Origin: Actinoplanes oblitus
GTDB lineage: Bacteria; Actinomycetota; Actinomycetes; Mycobacteriales; Micromonosporaceae
Length of the DNA: 64,000 nucleotides
Direction: 5' to 3'
NCBI RefSeq assembly: GCF_030252345.1
Contig: NZ_CP126980.1
Coordinates: forward strand, 1,251,001-1,315,000
Within the stretch, counting starts at the first letter, position 1. Each line of letters opens with the position of its first letter. A program made the translations under genes and the position numbers. The notes under the pieces are model-generated. The model was given only the letters and a program-made list of their open reading frames with translations, had not been told where the DNA came from and searched no databases. Shown piece after piece: positions 59,871-64,000 of this stretch.

Positions 59871-60533
59871 ATGACCGACCTTTCCCTGCCTCCCGGTTTC
59901 GCTCCGGTGCACAACCGCTACGTGCTGCCCTCGTTCTCCGAGCGCACCTCGTGGGGGATCAAGGAGTCGAACCCGTACAACAAGATGTTCGAGGACCGGA
60001 TCATCTTCCTCGGCGTCCAGGTGGACGACGCGTCGGCGAACGACGTGATGGCCCAGCTGCTGACGCTGGAGAGCACCGACCCGGACCGCGACATCACCAT
60101 GTACATCAACTCGCCCGGTGGGTCGTTCACCGCCATGACGGCGATCTACGACACCATGCAGTACGTCCGCCCGGACATCAGCACGGTCTGCCTCGGCCAG
60201 GCGGCCAGCGCGGCCGCGGTGCTGCTGGCGGCCGGCACGCCGGGCAAGCGGATGGCGCTCCCGCACTCGCGGATCATCATCCACCAGCCGGCCACCGAGG
60301 GTGGTTACGGTCAGGGCTCGGACATCGAGATCCAGGCTCGCGAGATCATGCGGATGCGGACCCAGCTCGAGGAGATGCTGGCCCGCCACTCCGGCCAGTC
60401 CGTCGAGAAGGTCCGCAAGGACATCGACCGCGACAAGATCATGACCGCCGACGAGACCAAGGAGTACGGCCTGGTCGACACGGTTCTGGTCAGCCGGAAG
60501 AAGAGCCTGCAGTCGGTCGGCTCCGGGAGCTGA
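59871..60533 (+). CDS. clpP2: ATP-dependent Clp protease proteolytic subunit 2
   Basis: A 220-residue paralogue of ClpP1. S113 ([12 protein letters not shown]), H138 ([10 protein letters not shown]) and D188 (DRDK) form the triad. [15 protein letters not shown] starts the fold, and the N-terminus is longer than in ClpP1. AGGAGCTGACCC precedes the ATG. Together with ClpP1 it forms the heteromeric chamber. A 13-bp hairpin with a nearby TTTT follows. Confidence 0.96.
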   Translation: MTDLSLPPGFAPVHNRYVLPSFSERTSWGIKESNPYNKMFEDRIIFLGVQVDDASANDVMAQLLTLESTDPDRDITMYINSPGGSFTAMTAIYDTMQYVRPDISTVCLGQAASAAAVLLAAGTPGKRMALPHSRIIIHQPATEGGYGQGSDIEIQAREIMRMRTQLEEMLARHSGQSVEKVRKDIDRDKIMTADETKEYGLVDTVLVSRKKSLQSVGSGS

Positions 60534-60542
60534 GGCAGTCGA

Positions 60543-60587
60543 TGTCAGGGACCGGACCGGTCGGACTAGACTGGCCGGTCCCTGACA
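60543..60587 (+). terminator. Hairpin terminator between clpP2 and clpX
   Basis: TGTCAGGGACCGG pairs exactly with CCGGTCCCTGACA, 13 bp, with a 19-nt loop that itself has partial symmetry (GACCGG). CGCCCGTTTT follows. It separates clpP1-clpP2 from clpX, which then has its own promoter. Confidence 0.8.
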
Positions 60588-60745
60588 CGCCCGTTTTGGG
60601 GGGTCGGAGAACAGCCCCTTTGCGGGTAACGTCGAGCCAGCAGCCTCAGTTACGCGGGTCGGCAGACGATGAGATGGCAACGAGGCAATCCGTCCTCGGA
60701 CATGGACCGGCCAGTGGTCAGTCGTTGAGCGCAAGGAGAACGTAG

Positions 60746-62035
60746 GTGGCACGGATCGGTGACGGTGGCGACCTACTCAAGTGCTCCTTCTGTGGGAAAT
60801 CACAGAAGCAGGTCAAGAAGCTCATCGCGGGCCCAGGGGTCTACATCTGCGACGAGTGCATCGATCTCTGTAACGAGATCATCGAAGAGGAGCTGGCCGA
60901 GACCGGCGAGGTGAAGTGGGAAGAGCTTCCCAAGCCGATGGAGATCTGCCAGTTCCTGGACAACTACGTGGTCGGCCAGGAGCAGGCGAAGAAAGCACTC
61001 GCCGTCGCGGTCTACAACCACTACAAGCGGATCCAGGCCGAGTCGAACGGCGCTCCCGGCGGGGGCAGCGACGTCGAGGTGGCCAAATCCAACATCATGC
61101 TCATCGGCCCCACCGGCTGCGGCAAGACCCACCTGGCGCAGACCCTGGCCCGGATGCTGAACGTGCCGTTCGCCATCGCGGACGCCACGGCGCTGACCGA
61201 GGCGGGTTATGTCGGTGAGGACGTCGAGAACATCCTGCTCAAGCTGATCCAGGCCGCCGACTACGACGTCAAGCGCGCCGAGCAGGGCATCATCTACATC
61301 GACGAGGTCGACAAGATCGCCCGCAAGAGCGAGAACCCGTCGATCACCCGGGACGTCTCCGGTGAGGGCGTGCAGCAGGCCCTGCTGAAAATCCTCGAGG
61401 GCACGGTGGCCAACGTGCCGCCCCAGGGCGGCCGGAAGCACCCGCACCAGGAGTTCATCCAGATCGACACGACGAACGTGCTGTTCATCGTGGGTGGCGC
61501 GTTCGCCGGCCTGGAGCGGATCATCGAGCAGCGGGTCGGCCAGAGCGGTGTCGGCTTCGGCGCTCGCCTGCGCTCGATCTCGGAGCGCAACACCGACGAC
61601 ATCTTCAGCAAGGTGATGCCCGAGGACATGCTGAAGTTCGGCCTGATCCCCGAGTTCATCGGCCGTCTCCCGGTGATCACCACGGTGCGCAACCTCGACC
61701 GGGACGCGCTCATCAAGATCCTCACCGAGCCGCGCAACGCGTACGTGAAGCAGTACCAGCGCCTCTTCGAGCTCGACGGCGTCGAGCTGGAGTTCGACGA
61801 GGGCGCGCTGGAGGCGATCGCCGACCAGGCCATGCTGCGGGGCACCGGTGCTCGCGGCCTCCGGGCGATCATGGAAGAGGTCCTGCAGAACGTGATGTTC
61901 GAGGTCCCCAGCAACCCCGACGCGGCCCGTGTCGTGATCACCCGCGAGGTCGTCGTGGAGAACGTGATTCCCACTATCGTCCCGCGCGAGTTCGTCGGCC
62001 GCCGCCGGCACGCCCGCGAGGAGAAGTCGGCCTGA
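60746..62035 (+). CDS. clpX: ATP-dependent Clp protease ATP-binding subunit ClpX
   Basis: A 429-residue AAA+ unfoldase that feeds substrates to ClpP1P2. The N-terminal zinc domain has C13, C16, C35 and C38. Walker A is GPTGCGKT (121-128), Walker [10 protein letters not shown], and the IGF-like ClpP-contact loop lies in the 260-280 region (QSGVGFGA). The sensor-2 GAR is in [13 protein letters not shown] start preceded by AAGGAGAAC. It is almost fully conserved with other actinobacterial ClpX. Confidence 0.97.
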   Translation: MARIGDGGDLLKCSFCGKSQKQVKKLIAGPGVYICDECIDLCNEIIEEELAETGEVKWEELPKPMEICQFLDNYVVGQEQAKKALAVAVYNHYKRIQAESNGAPGGGSDVEVAKSNIMLIGPTGCGKTHLAQTLARMLNVPFAIADATALTEAGYVGEDVENILLKLIQAADYDVKRAEQGIIYIDEVDKIARKSENPSITRDVSGEGVQQALLKILEGTVANVPPQGGRKHPHQEFIQIDTTNVLFIVGGAFAGLERIIEQRVGQSGVGFGARLRSISERNTDDIFSKVMPEDMLKFGLIPEFIGRLPVITTVRNLDRDALIKILTEPRNAYVKQYQRLFELDGVELEFDEGALEAIADQAMLRGTGARGLRAIMEEVLQNVMFEVPSNPDAARVVITREVVVENVIPTIVPREFVGRRRHAREEKSA

Positions 62036-62091
62036 GCGGGTCCCGCGACCTGGCGGGCATCCTCGCCGACGTCGAACGCGGCAACCGGCAC

Positions 62092-62679
62092 GTGCCGGAC
62101 CCGTGGCTCGAGGTCGTTCCACCACCGTCGCCCGACCGGGCGGCGGTGGTGTCGTTTCCGGGCCATGTGGTGGTCGCTGCCGACGTCGAGTGGGCGTGGG
62201 CCGAGAAACGCGCCGGGGAGGATTTCGCCGCGCCGACCGGTCCGCGCTTCCTGACCGCGCTGGAGGACCGGCTCGGCCTGCACGCCGGGGCCTTCGACGT
62301 GTCACTGCTCGCGGGCCCGCTGCCCGGTGCCCCGCCGATCCGGCTCAGCGCGCTCGACGCGAGCGAACATCCCCGGGCCCTACGTGCCCACCGTTACCGC
62401 ACCGACGTGCGCCTGTGGGCGTCCGAGCACGGGTTGCTCGTCGTCGGGCGGGGCCTCGGCGGGCGCTGGGAGGTCGCCTTCGAGGTGGATCCGGCGGCGC
62501 GGGGGAGAGGCCACGGCCGGCTGCTCGCCGAGGCGGCCCGGCACCTGATCCCGGAGGAGCGGCCGATCTGGGCGCAGTGCGCGCCGGGGAACGCGGCTAG
62601 CCTCCGAGTGCTGCTGGCCGCCGGATTCCAGCCGGTCGGTTCCGAGGTGCTGTTGATGCCGGGCACCGCGGGCTGGTGA
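62092..62679 (+). CDS. GNAT-family N-acetyltransferase-like protein
   Basis: The C-terminal half carries the acetyl-CoA-binding pattern VAFEVDPAARGRGHGRLLAEAARHL (about 127-151), with QCAPGNAASLRVLLAAGFQPVG as the following helix-strand. The substrate is unknown. From the GTG at 62092 it is 195 residues. The frame stays open and coding-like upstream (GSRDLAGILADVERGNRH) back to a CTG at 62032, which overlaps the clpX stop (CTGA); a non-canonical CTG start is possible. It is probably co-transcribed with clpX. Confidence 0.75.
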   Translation: MPDPWLEVVPPPSPDRAAVVSFPGHVVVAADVEWAWAEKRAGEDFAAPTGPRFLTALEDRLGLHAGAFDVSLLAGPLPGAPPIRLSALDASEHPRALRAHRYRTDVRLWASEHGLLVVGRGLGGRWEVAFEVDPAARGRGHGRLLAEAARHLIPEERPIWAQCAPGNAASLRVLLAAGFQPVGSEVLLMPGTAGW

Positions 62680-62736
62680 CGGGCTGGACGGTTGGACGGT
62701 CACCGGGGACGCGGCGTACGTCGTACCCTCGCATTT

Positions 62737-63531
62737 ATGCGTGTCGCCGTTTGCCAGCTGAACTCGCGGGAGGACCGCGCCCACAATCTCTCCGTCGCGA
62801 GGTCGCTGCTCGAGCGTGCCGCCGCGGGCGGCGCCGAGCTGGCCGTCCTCCCGGAGTATGTGGACTTCCTCGGCCGGGCCGCCGACGCGCCGAAACCCGA
62901 GCCGGTCGACGGGGAGTTCGCCGCCTTCTTCGCTGAGGCCGCGCGCGAGCTGGGCATCTGGGTGCATGCCGGCTCGTTCCACGAGACCGGCCCCGACGAG
63001 GGCCGGACCTTCAACACCACGCTGGTCTTCCGGCCCGACGGTTCGCTGGCGGCGAGCTATCGCAAGATCCACCTGTACGACGTGGAGATCGCCGGCCGGG
63101 TCTCGTACCAGGAGTCGCGCACCGTGGCACCGGGCGACCAGACCGTGGTGACCGAGATCGGTGGCGTCCCGACCGGCCTGAGCATCTGCTACGACCTGCG
63201 GTTCCCCGAGCTGTACCGGCGCCTGGCGATCGCCGGGGCCAAGATCCTCGTGGTGCCGGCCGCGTTCATGCTGCACACCGGGCGGGACCACTGGGAGGTG
63301 CTGCTCCGCGCCCGGGCGATCGAGAACCAGTGCTACGTGCTAGCTGCCGGGCAGATCGGTGACCACGAGCCGGGGCGTACCTGCTTCGGCCGCAGCATGA
63401 TCATCGACCCGTGGGGGACGGTGCTCGCCCAGGCGCCGGACACCGAGGGGATCGCGACAGCGGATCTGGATCTGGATCGGCTGGACACCATCCGGGAGCA
63501 GGTGCCGAGCCTGGCGAACCGGCGGCTCTGA
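62737..63531 (+). CDS. Nitrilase-superfamily carbon-nitrogen hydrolase
   Basis: A 264-residue amidohydrolase with E40 (LPEY), K110 (YRKIHLYD) and C151 (SICYDLRFPELY), the Glu-Lys-Cys triad of the superfamily. Residues and length are typical of omega-amidase/Nit1-like members that hydrolyse small amides (possibly deaminated glutathione analogues), but mycothiol organisms lack glutathione, so the substrate is open. ATG at 62737 is chosen because the upstream frame has no RBS. Confidence 0.9.
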   Translation: MRVAVCQLNSREDRAHNLSVARSLLERAAAGGAELAVLPEYVDFLGRAADAPKPEPVDGEFAAFFAEAARELGIWVHAGSFHETGPDEGRTFNTTLVFRPDGSLAASYRKIHLYDVEIAGRVSYQESRTVAPGDQTVVTEIGGVPTGLSICYDLRFPELYRRLAIAGAKILVVPAAFMLHTGRDHWEVLLRARAIENQCYVLAAGQIGDHEPGRTCFGRSMIIDPWGTVLAQAPDTEGIATADLDLDRLDTIREQVPSLANRRL

Positions 63532-63556
63532 GGTCAGGCTCGTCGTGTAGCCGGCG

Positions 63557-63772
63557 TCACAGGGTCTGGATCAGGTAGCTGACCACGGCCAGTCCGACCA
63601 CGGCCGAGCCGACCAGGAGCAGCGCTCCGCCCATCCGGGACGGGCCGCGCAGCAGCAGCTTCCGCGCCGAGACAACCATGGTGACCAGCAGAAGCAGGCC
63701 GATGACCACCTGCCAGAGCGGAACCAGAAGGCCGAGGAACGCGTCGACCGCCAGCGTCTCGGATGCGTTCAT
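63557..63772 (-). CDS. Two-helix small membrane protein
   Basis: A 71-residue product with two hydrophobic helices (about 8-34 and 48-68: LLVPLWQVVIGLLLLVTMVV and GALLLVGSAVVGLAVVSYLI) and a short basic loop (RKLLLRGPSRMG) on the inside. It resembles common uncharacterised actinobacterial membrane peptides. The start is ATG 63772. It is convergent with the nitrilase gene; the remaining 228 bp of the window show no gene. Confidence 0.65.
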   Translation of the reverse strand: MNASETLAVDAFLGLLVPLWQVVIGLLLLVTMVVSARKLLLRGPSRMGGALLLVGSAVVGLAVVSYLIQTL

Positions 63773-64000
63773 GAAGTCACTCTGTCACGGTTTCCCCGCG
63801 GCGTGGGCGCCCGCGCCGGACGGAGCGTGCACGTTCGTCGATTTGCGGATCGGCGGGCCGGTCAAGTAATTTCTTCTCTGCCCGCAGGAAACCGGTACGG
63901 ACAGCCACGAAAGTGACAATCCGGATCGCGCCCTCAAGGGCCGCTGAGGCCAGCTAGGCTGACCTTCAGTGCCGGGCGGTGCGGTGCGGATCTGGGAAAC

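Overview
The window is high-GC, GTG-rich actinobacterial chromosome. Mycothiol-type enzymes, class E/F-style sortase logic, SARP regulation, ClpP1/ClpP2/ClpX, a group II truncated haemoglobin and an actinomycete integrative element point to a filamentous actinomycete. Gene style and layout suggest Micromonosporaceae, Actinoplanes-like; this is inference, as no 16S gene is present.

Region 1 (1-9.7 kb): a SURF1-family gene cut by the window edge, then cobalamin genes cobB, cobC, cobT and a fused cobA/CysG-type gene, interrupted by a class A penicillin-binding protein on the opposite strand. CobB lacks the expected glutaminase cysteine and carries a 258-residue repetitive tail. Region 2 (9.7-34.8 kb): mostly core genes (otsA, ettA, glbO, MFS and MscS proteins, HNH nuclease, a sortase next to a likely wall or membrane-anchored substrate, pepN, an Rv2466c-like DsbA protein, rpiA) plus small membrane proteins, a frameshifted Eis-like acetyltransferase and an ArsR/SRPBCC pair with a perfect palindromic operator.

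Region 3 (34.8-47.0 kb): accessory. A 2,996-residue RHS/YD-repeat protein ends in a HINT self-cleaving domain and a short HH-motif nuclease-like toxin tip; a SMI1/KNR4 (SUKH) immunity-type gene follows 21 bp later. Then come a shortened SARP regulator, a zinc-ribbon protein and a small unknown gene.

Region 4 (47.3-57.4 kb): an actinomycete integrative and conjugative element (AICE) in the 3' end of tRNA-Gly(TCC). It is bounded by an identical 43-bp repeat at 47567-47609 and 57357-57399, with matching integrase-arm repeats inside both ends. The transfer side is decayed: the FtsK/TraB-like translocase is frameshifted and fused by deletion to a frameshifted tyrosine integrase, and no replication initiator or excisionase is visible. 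Outside the left repeat lies a relic of a second, related integrase, so elements have accreted at this tRNA. The cargo at the left end is a low-GC, TTA-containing, translationally coupled pair: an unusual reverse transcriptase (YADD) followed by a protein with a PD-(D/E)XK nuclease signature. A hairpin-rich leader precedes the pair. This is the best candidate for an undescribed system, probably antiphage defence.

Region 5 (57.4-64 kb): core again. tRNA-Gly, tRNA-Pro, trigger factor, clpP1-clpP2, clpX, an acetyltransferase, a nitrilase-family amidohydrolase and a small membrane protein. From memory, the pepN/Rv2466c/tRNA/tig/clpP order resembles other actinobacteria, and the accessory block at 34.8-57.4 kb interrupts it.
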